From positions 62,001-126,000 of the forward strand of contig NZ_JALDNB010000004.1 in NCBI RefSeq assembly GCF_022699665.1: a stretch of 64,000 nt of DNA. Reading direction: 5' to 3'. The notes beneath the pieces were generated by a model. That model searched no databases. It worked only from the letters and a program-made list of their open reading frames with translations, and had not been told where the DNA came from. The DNA is from Chryseobacterium aahli. GTDB lineage: Bacteria; Bacteroidota; Bacteroidia; Flavobacteriales; Weeksellaceae. Positions 34,896 to 44,576 of the stretch are shown here, piece by piece. The position numbers and the translations under genes are program-made. Each line of letters begins with the position of its first letter. The first letter of the stretch is position 1.

Positions 34896-37010
34896 TTACT
34901 GAATTTTCCAGCTGATCCCAAACATGAAATTGGTTCCTGCCTGAGAATAATACGACGGCTTGCCTTCCCAAACTGCTCCGTTGTTAACATATTTTTTATC
35001 GAATAAATTATTAACCAATAATTTTAACGCGATATCATTTTTAGCTATTTTAAAATGATATTGTGCATTAAAATCGGTTAGAAAATAATCTTTCAGCTGT
35101 AGATTTTTATCTTCTGTATTGTCTAAATACTGCTTTCCAACATATTGATTCATCAAAGCAAACTCGAAGTTTTTATTGGGTGTAAATCTCAATCCTAAAT
35201 TCGCAATGACGTTGGGTGAAAAAGAAATTTCCGTGTTGCCTAATTCTCTTACGACATTGTTGTTTTCTATATTAAAATCAAGGTTTCTGTTTTGGCTTAA
35301 ACTTACATTTCCTGAGATTTCCCATTGTTTAGAAAGTTTCGCCAAAGCGCCCAACTCAACTCCTCTTCTATAACTTTCACCAGAATTAGTTCGAATCACT
35401 GCTCCGACATCATCCAATTGCCCATTCAAAACCAATTGATTGACGTAATACATATAATATAAGTTGGCAGTTACAGATACCTTTCCAAACTGTCTTTCTA
35501 AACCAGCTTCAAAATCGTGCAATTTTTCGACTTTTACATCACTGTTTGCGAGTAAATCTGCTCTGTTTGGCTCACGTTGTGCATGCGCATACGAAAGGAA
35601 AACCTTTCCATTGCCTATTCTGTAATTGACTCCAGCTTTTGGATTAAAGAATAACCAATTTTTATTTAAATCTGCTCCTTCTTTGTCCCCAGCCATTAAA
35701 ATTTCAGTATCGTAATCGATGTTTCTTAATTGTAAATCTCCAAAAAACTCAAAATCATTAACTTTTATTAAAGCTTTTGCAAAACCGGAAACTTCATTTT
35801 TCACAGATTTATTTCTGTAATATTCGTGTTCATTAATCTGCGGAAGAAAAACGCCTGTTACATTTCCAAAATGCGATCCTTTATATTGATTGGCCACGGC
35901 TCCGAAATTAATATCGAGATTTTCAAATTTTCCGTATAAAGTAGAAACTACACCGTAGAAATCATTATCCAACCATTTTTTTCTGATAAAATCTGAACGT
36001 TCCAAAAGAGTTGTTCCCTCCGTAATATTCGGAAGATTGTATCTTAAAAATGTGTTACCCTGTCTGTAGTTTTCGTAAAAACCTCGTCCTTTGGTATAAT
36101 GTACCGTGGTTTCTAAATTCCATGTATCATTAATTCCCTGTTCCCAAAGTAACTGATAATGATTTTGTCTGTAATTGTCTGTCTCATTATCATAAAAACC
36201 CGAAATACCACCACTATTATTGTAAATAGCACCTGCTGTATTGAATCTTGGAGTCGTTTCTAAAGTCTGCCTGTCGATTCCGTTCCATGCCTGATAGGTT
36301 TTTTCTTTTCCACCAAAAGCCATGAGACGAAGTTTTGTTTTCCCTTCTTCAAATAATACTGTAAAGTTGTAAGAATGCAAATCTGAAAAAGCCCTGTCGA
36401 TATATCCATCAGAATGAATATGCGAATATCTTCCCATCACAGAAAGACGGTTTTCCCAAAATTTCCCCGAGCCAACCTCAGCAGAATATTTATAGGTATT
36501 AAATGAACCGTAACTGTCATCTGTTTTAAAATAAAACTTTTCTTCAGGCTCTTTAGAAATCACATTGATACTTGCCCCGAAAGCCGAAACTCCGTTGTTG
36601 GAAGTTCCTACTCCTCTCTGAATGACAATCTGAGACGCTGAGCTCGTAAGATCCGGAACGTTGACAAAGAAAGTTCCCTGACTTTCAGAATCGTTGAACG
36701 GAACACCATTCATCATCACATTAATTCCTCTTCCTGCAACCCCACGAATTCTAAAACCCGTGTATCCAACGCCATTTCCGGCATCGGAAGTTGAAATAAT
36801 TGAGGTTTGATTTTTTAAGAGAATTGGTAAATCCTGCCCAAGGTTTCTGCCGTCTAAATCCTTCTGTACATTGATAATTTCTTTGGCAACCGGCAACCTT
36901 TTGGTAAAGTTGACAGTTTCGATTTCTCTGACTTTCAGAGAATCTGTATTCTGAGTTTGTGCAAAACCCATAGAACTTGCGGTAAGTCCTAAAAAAATAA
37001 ATCCTTTCAT
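34896..37010 (-). CDS. TonB-dependent receptor, TPP-riboswitch controlled (probable thiamine-type importer)
   Basis: A 704-residue outer-membrane receptor with a signal peptide (about 1-17, ending FAQ). The plug domain (about 45-155) has NQTSIISTSDAGNGVGYTGFRIRGVAGRGINVMMNGVPFND and FFVNVPDLTSSASQIVIQRGVGTSNNG. A 22-strand-type barrel ends in ISWKIQ with a terminal aromatic-containing strand. Its transcript begins with a TPP riboswitch, so expression falls when thiamine pyrophosphate is high; thiamine or a thiamine precursor is therefore the probable cargo. No inner-membrane transporter gene is adjacent. Confidence 0.92.
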   Translation of the reverse strand: MKGFIFLGLTASSMGFAQTQNTDSLKVREIETVNFTKRLPVAKEIINVQKDLDGRNLGQDLPILLKNQTSIISTSDAGNGVGYTGFRIRGVAGRGINVMMNGVPFNDSESQGTFFVNVPDLTSSASQIVIQRGVGTSNNGVSAFGASINVISKEPEEKFYFKTDDSYGSFNTYKYSAEVGSGKFWENRLSVMGRYSHIHSDGYIDRAFSDLHSYNFTVLFEEGKTKLRLMAFGGKEKTYQAWNGIDRQTLETTPRFNTAGAIYNNSGGISGFYDNETDNYRQNHYQLLWEQGINDTWNLETTVHYTKGRGFYENYRQGNTFLRYNLPNITEGTTLLERSDFIRKKWLDNDFYGVVSTLYGKFENLDINFGAVANQYKGSHFGNVTGVFLPQINEHEYYRNKSVKNEVSGFAKALIKVNDFEFFGDLQLRNIDYDTEILMAGDKEGADLNKNWLFFNPKAGVNYRIGNGKVFLSYAHAQREPNRADLLANSDVKVEKLHDFEAGLERQFGKVSVTANLYYMYYVNQLVLNGQLDDVGAVIRTNSGESYRRGVELGALAKLSKQWEISGNVSLSQNRNLDFNIENNNVVRELGNTEISFSPNVIANLGLRFTPNKNFEFALMNQYVGKQYLDNTEDKNLQLKDYFLTDFNAQYHFKIAKNDIALKLLVNNLFDKKYVNNGAVWEGKPSYYSQAGTNFMFGISWKIQ

Positions 37011-37063
37011 TCTTATAAATTTTTAAAATTTAATGGAATAAAAGGGGATCGATAAGATATTAT

Positions 37064-37143
37064 GATACAACATCCCTAAACAGCATTACCCGTTCCAGGT
37101 TCATTGGGTATAATCTCAGCCCCCATTGGAGCACCCCTTTAAT
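37064..37143 (-). promoter_or_regulatory. TPP riboswitch (thi-box)
   Basis: On the minus strand: GGGGTGCT, then GGGGGCTGAGATTATACCC (pyrimidine-sensing CUGAGA), then TGAACCTGGAACGGGTAATGCTG followed by AGGGA. These are the conserved thi-box elements. It lies in the 5' leader of the TonB receptor gene. Confidence 0.95.
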
Positions 37144-37150
37144 TTCAGCG

Positions 37151-37180
37151 CAAAATTACAAAAATTTGATGATGTTGCAA
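37151..37180 (-). promoter_or_regulatory. Promoter of the TPP-regulated TonB receptor
   Basis: Minus-strand TTG (complement of 37178-37180), 19-nt spacer, then TAATTTTG (complement of 37151-37158). Fits TTG-N17-20-TANNTTTG and lies immediately before the riboswitch. Confidence 0.75.
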
Positions 37181-37182
37181 AT

Positions 37183-37944
37183 TTAATAGGATTTGTTATT
37201 GGAATCAATATAGTAATAGTTGATATCATCTTTGGTTACTTCAAACATTTTCCCCAATTTCCAGCTGTAGTTTCGTTTAATATCAGCATATTCAAATGGA
37301 ATAATAATATTGTTGTTGACATCGATGATACCAAATTTATCCTTATGTGAAGCCACAATCATAGGATTTGACAAATCATCTCCTTCTAAAATATGTAAAT
37401 ATTCATATTTTGGATAAATTTTAAAATGTGAGCGGTCTGCAGGATTGCTAAACTTTGAATCTTCTATAATTCCATAAGAGCCATTTAAAATATAAGCATG
37501 AAAAAGTTGTTTTTTAAATTCAGTCTGGCATTTTCCCAAATCTGCATTTTTAAATTGGTATAACCTCTTTCCAGCCTGATTGATTCTGTATGAAATACCG
37601 TTCTTTTCAACGGTGGCAAAATGAGCTGTACCAAATTTCTTGGCTTTGGGGTTGGGTGAATTTAAAAGATTGCAATCTTCAGCAAAAAACATGGCGATGT
37701 GGTATTCAGGAGCGATAACTAATTTCCCTTTTTGATTGACATATCCAAAACTACCATTCAATCTTTGCGGAATTAGCAAAGGAATATTTTCGTTAATAAC
37801 CACCAAATTACTCTCAGGTTTTTTCTTAACAATCTGTTTTGTCGGATTCTTCTTAGCAACTAACTTATTACTTTTCAAAACCTTAGACTGAGCAGCGAAA
37901 CTTATCGATAAAAGAATAAAAATAACATAGAAAATTTTCTTCAT
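37183..37944 (-). CDS. WG-repeat-containing secreted protein
   Basis: A 253-residue protein with a signal peptide (about 1-18, FAAQ). Two WG-type repeats are clear: GSFGYVNQKGKLVIAPEYH and DKFGIIDVNNNIIIPFEYA; a degenerate one is in NGSYGIIED. WG repeats form beta-structures whose ligands are mostly unknown. The stop lies just upstream of the promoter of the TonB receptor, so it is transcribed separately from it. No clear functional context. Confidence 0.8.
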   Translation of the reverse strand: MKKIFYVIFILLSISFAAQSKVLKSNKLVAKKNPTKQIVKKKPESNLVVINENIPLLIPQRLNGSFGYVNQKGKLVIAPEYHIAMFFAEDCNLLNSPNPKAKKFGTAHFATVEKNGISYRINQAGKRLYQFKNADLGKCQTEFKKQLFHAYILNGSYGIIEDSKFSNPADRSHFKIYPKYEYLHILEGDDLSNPMIVASHKDKFGIIDVNNNIIIPFEYADIKRNYSWKLGKMFEVTKDDINYYYIDSNNKSY

Positions 37945-38340
37945 GGCTGTTTGTGTTCAAAATATCTGCCAAAAATAGAAAATATAAAACACATATTTAT
38001 ACAGAATCTAAATAATTTAGACCAAAAAAAATATTAAAATTCCGTATTTTTGGGAACATTTTTAAATGTTTGATAATATTAAAACGTTTTTAAGCCACAA
38101 CATTTGATTGTAATACATCAAAAGCCACCAAACGTTTTATCCGAAAAGAGTTTTTGCGGCGAGACAGATTGCAGGTAAACCACTTATATTTTCAGAGAAA
38201 GTCCTTTTACTATTTACCCATCGGGACAGATTATTATCTCACATTTTTAGAAATGATGTAGATTATACAACTTGCTTCTGTACTTTTCAGATGACAACTA
38301 TCTCTTAATCTACCTTTAATTTTAAAAAGAACTTCTATTT
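37945..38340 (+). promoter_or_regulatory. Long leader and promoter region upstream of acnB
   Basis: A TATTTTTG -7-like element lies at 38045-38052; no well-placed TTG precedes it. From there to the ATG is about 280 nt of possible untranslated leader. It holds AAAACGTTTTT and AAACGTTTT arms, a CCGAAAAGAGTTTTTGCGG hairpin, GGTAAA/TTTACC pairing around 38175-38220, and GACAGATT twice. These could build a structured leader, but I cannot match any known riboswitch class. Confidence 0.35.
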
Positions 38341-41121
38341 ATGAATATTTATCAGGATTACATCCAAGAGATTGAAGAAAGAAAAACTCAGGGTCTTCAC
38401 CCAAAACCAATTGATGGTGCAGAACTTTTAAGCGCAATCATTGCACAAATTAAAGATAAGAATAACGAATACAGAGCAGATTCTCTGAAATTCTTTATCT
38501 ACAACAGTTTACCGGGTACAACACCTGCTGCAGTTGTGAAAGCTCAGTTTTTAAAAGAAATCATTTTAGGTGAATCCGTATTAGAAGAAATAACTCCTGC
38601 TTTTGCATTCGAGTTATTATCTCACATGAAAGGAGGTCCTTCAATCAAAGTATTGTTGGATTTAGCTCTAAGTAACGATACTAATATTGCTAAAGAAGCT
38701 GCAAACGTTCTAAAAACTCAGGTTTTCCTTTACGAAGCTGACACGGATCGTTTAAAAGAAGCATTCCACAACGGTAACGAAATTGCAAAAGAACTTATTG
38801 AAAGTTATGCACAGGCTGAATTCTTCACAAAACTTCCTGAAGCTCCTGAAGAAATCAAAGTAGTTACCTATATTGCTGGTGAAGGTGATATCTCGACAGA
38901 TTTATTATCTCCTGGAAATCAGGCGCACTCAAGATCAGACCGTGAACTTCACGGAAAGTGCATGATGACTCCGGAAGCTCAAGAGGAGATTAAAGCTTTG
39001 CAGGCACAACATCCTGACAAAAGCGTGATGTTGATCGCTGAAAAAGGAACGATGGGAGTTGGTTCATCAAGAATGTCTGGTGTAAACAACGTGGCACTTT
39101 GGACGGGTAAACAAGCGAGTCCTTATATTCCATTTGTGAATTTCGCACCAATTGTTGGTGGAACAAACGGGATTTCTCCGATTTTCCTGACTACAGTTGA
39201 CGTGACTGGTGGAATTGGTATTGACCTTCAAAACTGGGTGAAAAAACTGGATGCAGAAGGAAATGTTATCCGTAACGAAAACAACGAACCGATTCTTGAG
39301 GAAGTTTATTCTGTAGCCACAGGAACTGTTCTTACTATTAATACAAAGACTAAAAAATTATACAACGGCGACCAGGAATTGAAAGACATTTCTAAGTCAT
39401 TCACGCCGCAAAAAATGGAATTCATCAAAGCTGGAGGTTCTTACGCCATTGTTTTTGGTAAAAAATTACAAACTTGGGCATCAGGTATTTTAGGAATTGA
39501 AATTCCTACCGTTTATGCTCCCTCAAAAGAAATTACTAAAGAAGGAGTCGGTCTTACTGCTGTTGAAAAAATCTTTAATAAAAATGCTGTTGGTTTAGCT
39601 CCGGGCAAAGTTTTACACGCTGGTTCAGACGTTCGTGTAGAAGTTAACATCGTTGGATCACAAGATACAACCGGTTTGATGACTGCACAGGAATTAGAAT
39701 CTATGGCTGCGACCGTAATTTCTCCAATTGTTGACGGTGCTTACCAATCTGGATGTCACACTGCATCAGTTTGGGATAAAAAAGCTCAGGCGAACATTCC
39801 TAGATTGATGAAATTTATGAATGATTTCGGTTTGATTACCGCAAGAGATCCGAAAGGCGAATATCACGCTATGACAGACGTGATTCATAAAGTACTTAAT
39901 GATATTACGATTGACGAATGGGCAATCATCATTGGTGGTGACTCACACACAAGAATGTCAAAAGGTGTAGCATTCGGAGCTGATTCAGGAACTGTTGCTT
40001 TAGCATTAGCGACTGGTGAAGCATCGATGCCAATCCCGGAATCTGTAAAAGTAACTTTCAAAGGTGATATGAAACATCATATGGATTTCCGTGATGTGGT
40101 TCATGCAACTCAATTGCAAATGTTACAACAGTTTGGTGGAGAAAATGTTTTCCAGGGTAGAATCATTGAGGTTCATATCGGAACGCTTCCTGCTGATCAG
40201 GCATTTACATTTACAGACTGGACTGCCGAAATGAAAGCAAAAGCTTCGATCTGTATTTCTGAAGACGATACTTTAATTGAATCATTGGAAATTGCAAAAA
40301 GCAGAATCCAGATCATGATCGACAAAGGAATGGATAACCACAATCAGGTTCTTCAGGGATTAATCAACAAAGCAAACAAGAGAATCACAGAAATTAAATC
40401 TGGTGAAAAACCAGCGTTAACTCCGGATTCAAATGCTAGTTATTATGCAGAAGTAGTTGTTGACCTTGACACTATTGTTGAGCCAATGATTGCTGACCCG
40501 GATGTAAACAACGAAGATGTTTCTAAAAGATATACTCACGACACCATCAGAGATTTGACTTATTACGGAGGTGACAAAAAAGTAGACCTTGGTTTCGTAG
40601 GATCTTGTATGGTTCACAAAGGCGATTTGAAAATCGTTTCTCAAATGCTAAGAAACATCGAAAAAAGAGATGGTAAAGTTGAGTTCCTTGCACCACTTGT
40701 TGTTGCAGCTCCGACGTATAACATCATCGATGAATTAAAAGCTGAAGGTGATTGGGAATTATTGGAGAAATATTCGGGTTTTGAATTTGACGACAATGCT
40801 CCAAAAGGTGCAGCACGTGTTGAGTACAAAAACATGATGTACCTTGAGCGTCCGGGATGTAACCTTTGTATGGGTAACCAGGAAAAAGCTGAAAAAGGAG
40901 ATACTGTTTTGGCAACTTCTACAAGACTTTTCCAGGGAAGAGTGGTTGAAGATTCAGAACGTAAAAAAGGAGAATCTTTATTGGCTTCTACACCAGTTGT
41001 CGTACTTTCTGCCATTATGGGAAGAATTCCTAATATTGAAGAATACAAAACAGCAGTTGAAGGTATTGACTTGACGACTTTCGTTCCCTCTATAAAAGAA
41101 TTGGTCACAGTTGGTCACTAA
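38341..41121 (+). CDS. acnB: Aconitate hydratase B (AcnB-type)
   Basis: A 926-residue enzyme of the AcnB type, converting citrate to isocitrate in the TCA cycle; it also acts as 2-methylisocitrate dehydratase. The [4Fe-4S] ligands lie in SCMVHKGDLK and in ERPGCNLCMGNQ. The N-terminal HEAT-like domain (1-150) and the early swivelling domain position (about 160-380) are specific to AcnB. Signatures include GGDSHTRMSKGVAFGADSG. It is followed by a second, AcnA-type aconitase gene on the same strand after a terminator and a repeat-rich gap. Confidence 0.95.
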   Translation: MNIYQDYIQEIEERKTQGLHPKPIDGAELLSAIIAQIKDKNNEYRADSLKFFIYNSLPGTTPAAVVKAQFLKEIILGESVLEEITPAFAFELLSHMKGGPSIKVLLDLALSNDTNIAKEAANVLKTQVFLYEADTDRLKEAFHNGNEIAKELIESYAQAEFFTKLPEAPEEIKVVTYIAGEGDISTDLLSPGNQAHSRSDRELHGKCMMTPEAQEEIKALQAQHPDKSVMLIAEKGTMGVGSSRMSGVNNVALWTGKQASPYIPFVNFAPIVGGTNGISPIFLTTVDVTGGIGIDLQNWVKKLDAEGNVIRNENNEPILEEVYSVATGTVLTINTKTKKLYNGDQELKDISKSFTPQKMEFIKAGGSYAIVFGKKLQTWASGILGIEIPTVYAPSKEITKEGVGLTAVEKIFNKNAVGLAPGKVLHAGSDVRVEVNIVGSQDTTGLMTAQELESMAATVISPIVDGAYQSGCHTASVWDKKAQANIPRLMKFMNDFGLITARDPKGEYHAMTDVIHKVLNDITIDEWAIIIGGDSHTRMSKGVAFGADSGTVALALATGEASMPIPESVKVTFKGDMKHHMDFRDVVHATQLQMLQQFGGENVFQGRIIEVHIGTLPADQAFTFTDWTAEMKAKASICISEDDTLIESLEIAKSRIQIMIDKGMDNHNQVLQGLINKANKRITEIKSGEKPALTPDSNASYYAEVVVDLDTIVEPMIADPDVNNEDVSKRYTHDTIRDLTYYGGDKKVDLGFVGSCMVHKGDLKIVSQMLRNIEKRDGKVEFLAPLVVAAPTYNIIDELKAEGDWELLEKYSGFEFDDNAPKGAARVEYKNMMYLERPGCNLCMGNQEKAEKGDTVLATSTRLFQGRVVEDSERKKGESLLASTPVVVLSAIMGRIPNIEEYKTAVEGIDLTTFVPSIKELVTVGH

Positions 41122-41159
41122 TAGATTTTAACTTTTAGTCAAAAGACTTTTTTAAATAT

Positions 41160-41197
41160 AAATGGAAGATTTCTTTTTGAAGTCTTCCATTTTTTGT
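41160..41197 (+). terminator. acnB terminator
   Basis: The arms AATGGAAGA and TCTTCCATT with a short loop are followed by TTTTTTG. Confidence 0.85.
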
Positions 41198-41528
41198 TTA
41201 GAACGTTTCCATTTAAGCCTCATCTTATTTATTTTATCTTAAATCAATAACCGAAATTTTATTTTTTCTTAACTTGATAGTTAGAAATAATCTCAGTCAT
41301 TCATCATATTTATCCTTTATTATAGATGGAGGAACGGTATTTGATGAATTATAAAGGATTAAAATTTTCTACTTTAGATTGAATGATTGATGAACCTTTG
41401 AGTTCTTCTTTAAGTTTACGGCTTTGTGAACCTTAAAAGCATTTAGTAGTGAAAAAAAGCCTCTGTGTGCTTTGTGTTCAAGATTAAGAATAGAGAATTT
41501 ACAAAAAACAGAAAAATTAAATTAAGAT
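41198..41528. repeat. Repeat-rich intergenic region between acnB and acnA
   Basis: An imperfect large hairpin spans 41295-41395 (ATCCTTTATTAT against ATTATAAAGGAT, with CATTCATCA and TGATTGATGA flanks). From about 41388 the text TGAACCTTTGAGTTCTTCTTTAAGTTTACGGCTTTGTGAACC and CCTCTGTGTGCTTTGTGTTCAAG resembles a dispersed Chryseobacterium intergenic repeat as I recall. No open frame of note. Confidence 0.45.
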
Positions 41529-43796
41529 ATGACTTTCGACATTGACATGATCAAAAAAGTGTACGAACGTTATCCTGAACGTATTGCGGCAGCAAGACAA
41601 ATTACAGGAAAACCATTAACACTTTCAGAAAAAATTCTTTACACACATTTGTGGGAAGGAAACGCAACAAAAGAACATGAAAGAGGAAATTCTTATGTGG
41701 ATTTCGCTCCGGATAGAGTTGCCATGCAGGATGCAACAGCTCAGATGGCTCTTTTACAATTTATGCAGGCTGGAAAACCTAAAGTGGCCGTTCCTTCAAC
41801 TGCTCATGCCGATCACCTGATTCAGGCAAGAGTAGGTGCAGAATCAGATTTACAGGAAGGAATTAATAAAAACTCTGAAGTTTTTAACTTCTTAGGTTCT
41901 GTTTGTGATAAATACGGAATTGGGTTCTGGAAACCGGGAGCCGGAATTATCCATCAGGTTGTTTTAGAAAACTACGCATTCCCAGGTGGAATGATGATCG
42001 GAACCGACTCTCACACGGTAAACGCAGGAGGATTAGGAATGGTTGCCATCGGTGTTGGTGGTGCAGATGCCGTAGACGTAATGGCAGGAATGGCTTGGGA
42101 ATTGAAAATGCCAAAATTAATCGGTGTAAAATTAACCGGTAAAATGTCTGGCTGGACTTCAGCAAAAGACGTTATCCTAAAAGTTGCCGGAATTCTTACC
42201 GTAAAAGGAGGAACCGGATGCATCGTAGAATACTTCGGTGACGGTGCTATTTCTTTATCCGCAACAGGAAAAGGAACTATCTGTAACATGGGAGCCGAAA
42301 TTGGTGCGACCACTTCTACTTTCGGATACGACGATTCTATGAGAAGATATTTAGCTTCTACTGGAAGACAGGATGTTGTAGACGCTGCCGATAAAGTAGC
42401 TGAACACTTAACAGGTGATGCAGAAGTGTATGCAAACCCGGAACAATATTTTGATCAGGTCATTGAAATAAACCTTTCAGAATTAGCTCCTCATTTGAAC
42501 GGACCATTTACTCCAGATTTGGCAACTCCCGTTTCTGAGTTTAAAGCGAAAGCTGAAGCAAACGGATGGCCAATTGAAGTTGAATGGGCATTAATCGGAT
42601 CTTGTACCAATTCTTCTTATGAAGATTTATCGAGAGCCGCTTCCATTGTAGAAGACGCAGTCGCGAAAGGCGTAAAACCAAAAGCTATCTTAGGAATAAA
42701 CCCAGGTTCTGAGCAGGTGAAATTTACCGCAGAAAGAGACGGATTTTTAGATTCTTTCAGAAAATTTGAAAATGCAAGAATCTTTACCAATGCTTGTGGA
42801 CCTTGTATCGGGCAATGGGACAGAGAAGGTGCTGAAAAAGGAGAGAAAAACTCAATCATTCACTCTTTCAACAGAAACTTTGCGAAAAGAGCAGACGGAA
42901 ACCCGAATACCCATGCATTTGTAGCTTCACCGGAAATGGTGGCCGCTATTGCAATTTCAGGAAGATTAGATTTCAATCCAATTACGGATACATTAACCGC
43001 TGAAAACGGTGAACAGATAAAATTAAACGAGCCTCAAGGTTTTGAATTACCTGAAAAAGGATTTGCAGTTGATGACAATGGTTATCAAGCACCTTCGGCA
43101 GATGGTTCTAGCGTAGAAGTAAAGGTAAGCCCGACTTCTGACAGACTTCAGTTATTAGAAGAATTCCCGGCTTGGGATGGTAAAAACATTACAGGAGCGA
43201 GAATTTTAATAAAAGCTTTCGGAAAATGTACGACTGACCACATTTCTATGGCAGGACCTTGGTTGAAATACAGAGGTCACCTTGATAACATCTCAAACAA
43301 CATGTTGATCGGTGCTGTAAACGCTTACAACATGGAAACCAACAAAGTAAAAAACCAATTAGATGGTGCTTATGGTGAAGTTCCAGCCGTACAAAGAGCT
43401 TACAAAGCTGCGGGAATTCCTTCAATCGTTGTGGGAGATCAGAACTACGGTGAAGGTTCTTCAAGAGAGCACGCAGCGATGGAGCCAAGACATCTTGGTG
43501 TAAAAGCCGTTTTGGTAAAATCTTTTGCAAGAATCCATGAAACTAACTTGAAAAAACAAGGGATGTTGGGATTAACTTTTGCTGATGAAGCAGATTATGA
43601 TAAAATTCAGGAAGATGATGTGGTTAACTTCTTAGATCTGGATCAGTTTGCTCCGGGGAAACAGTTAACTTTAGAATTCATTCACACAGATTCTACGAAG
43701 GATATTATCATGGCAAATCACACGTATAATGATCAACAGATTGATTGGTTTAAAGCTGGTTCTGCCCTTAATTTGATCAAACAACAGGGAAATTAA
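41529..43796 (+). CDS. acnA: Aconitate hydratase (AcnA/mitochondrial type)
   Basis: A 755-residue aconitase with the order of domains 1-3 then swivelling domain 4 at the C-terminus, as in mitochondrial aconitase. Fe-S ligands are visible in IGSCTNSS and [12 protein letters not shown]. Domain 4 has [45 protein letters not shown]. It is a second, independent fold arrangement of the activity encoded just upstream by acnB. Which one carries the main TCA flux cannot be read from sequence; iron or oxidative conditions may divide them. Followed by a strong hairpin. Confidence 0.95.
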   Translation: MTFDIDMIKKVYERYPERIAAARQITGKPLTLSEKILYTHLWEGNATKEHERGNSYVDFAPDRVAMQDATAQMALLQFMQAGKPKVAVPSTAHADHLIQARVGAESDLQEGINKNSEVFNFLGSVCDKYGIGFWKPGAGIIHQVVLENYAFPGGMMIGTDSHTVNAGGLGMVAIGVGGADAVDVMAGMAWELKMPKLIGVKLTGKMSGWTSAKDVILKVAGILTVKGGTGCIVEYFGDGAISLSATGKGTICNMGAEIGATTSTFGYDDSMRRYLASTGRQDVVDAADKVAEHLTGDAEVYANPEQYFDQVIEINLSELAPHLNGPFTPDLATPVSEFKAKAEANGWPIEVEWALIGSCTNSSYEDLSRAASIVEDAVAKGVKPKAILGINPGSEQVKFTAERDGFLDSFRKFENARIFTNACGPCIGQWDREGAEKGEKNSIIHSFNRNFAKRADGNPNTHAFVASPEMVAAIAISGRLDFNPITDTLTAENGEQIKLNEPQGFELPEKGFAVDDNGYQAPSADGSSVEVKVSPTSDRLQLLEEFPAWDGKNITGARILIKAFGKCTTDHISMAGPWLKYRGHLDNISNNMLIGAVNAYNMETNKVKNQLDGAYGEVPAVQRAYKAAGIPSIVVGDQNYGEGSSREHAAMEPRHLGVKAVLVKSFARIHETNLKKQGMLGLTFADEADYDKIQEDDVVNFLDLDQFAPGKQLTLEFIHTDSTKDIIMANHTYNDQQIDWFKAGSALNLIKQQGN

Positions 43797-43819
43797 TTGT
43801 TAGATTTTAATTAATGATA

Positions 43820-43856
43820 GAAAAAGCAACTTCAAATTTGGAGTTGCTTTTTTGTT
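43820..43856 (+). terminator. acnA terminator
   Basis: The arms AAAAGCAACT and AGTTGCTTTT around CAAATTTG-type loop are followed by a T-run. Confidence 0.88.
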
Positions 43857-43870
43857 TTTTATTATCTTTT

Positions 43871-44425
43871 TTAGTCCTGCCAGTCAAAGGTTGCTCTGAA
43901 CTTGCCTTCCGTAATTTTTAAAGGAACTTTCGTTTCCTGATACTGCGGGGATTACCTCTCCTTCAAATGTACCTTCAATATATTTTCCATTTATTTTTGT
44001 GATGGTAATATTTCCAATGGCACCTTCTTCTGTACTAAAGTGTTCATATTTATCGCCATCAAATTTTCTGATTAATGCAAGATTTCCGATTGGCAATACA
44101 TTGTAGAATGCAATGTCTTCTGCCAACGATACTGTCCCGGCTCAAACTCCTTCTTTAAATCAATACTTAAAGAAAGCTCTATTGCATATTTTACAGTTTC
44201 GATATCCAAAATGCCCAAATGAATATACTTACTGAGTTTTTTAGTCTGATCTGATGAATCGGTATTTGAGCTTGAAAAAGTTATAAGTTGCTTCTCCGGC
44301 AATTTATACTGTACTCCATCTACCTTGTAAGAAATATAAGCTCCTGCTCCTTGTGCACAAGATTGAAAAGGGATTAAACATAATCCAAAAACCATCATAA
44401 TGGTTAATAATAATGAATTTTTCAT
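43871..44425 (-). pseudogene. Small lipoprotein gene with two compensating frameshifts
   Basis: The start at 44425 gives MKNSLLLTIMMVFGLCLIPF and a lipobox (QSCAQ). The frame runs to FEPGQYR near 44130, then fails at 44072. From LAEDIAFYNVLPIGNLALIRK onward the sequence continues in another frame (43950-44125, including GNITITKINGKYIEGTFEGEVIP). At CCCCG near 43955 the first frame must resume, to read QYQETKVPLKITEGKFRATF and end TAA at 43871-43873. Both outer parts share one frame, so the two indels cancel. If repaired, it would be a protein of about 184 residues with the beta-rich ITITK...GTF...ITEGKFRATF ending usual in small Bacteroidetes lipoproteins. Real inactivation and assembly errors are both possible. 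Confidence 0.7.
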
Positions 44426-44576
44426 GGAATAATTTTAGAATGCTAAAATAATTTAAATTCTAATAACATAAAATTAAAATTCTTAGCTGTTAAAGAAATA
44501 CTTTTATTGACGATATTAGGAAAACGATTATCAAAAAACTTCCGATTTCTATCTTCCATCTCCCAACCAATTAAAT

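Noticed and set aside
40641..41108. 155-codon open frame on the minus strand
   Set aside because: Antisense to acnB, including its CNLCMGNQ cluster codons; a shadow.
41295..41395. Riboswitch upstream of acnA
   Set aside because: A large imperfect hairpin exists, but no conserved core matches a known class and adjoining sequence is repeat-like.
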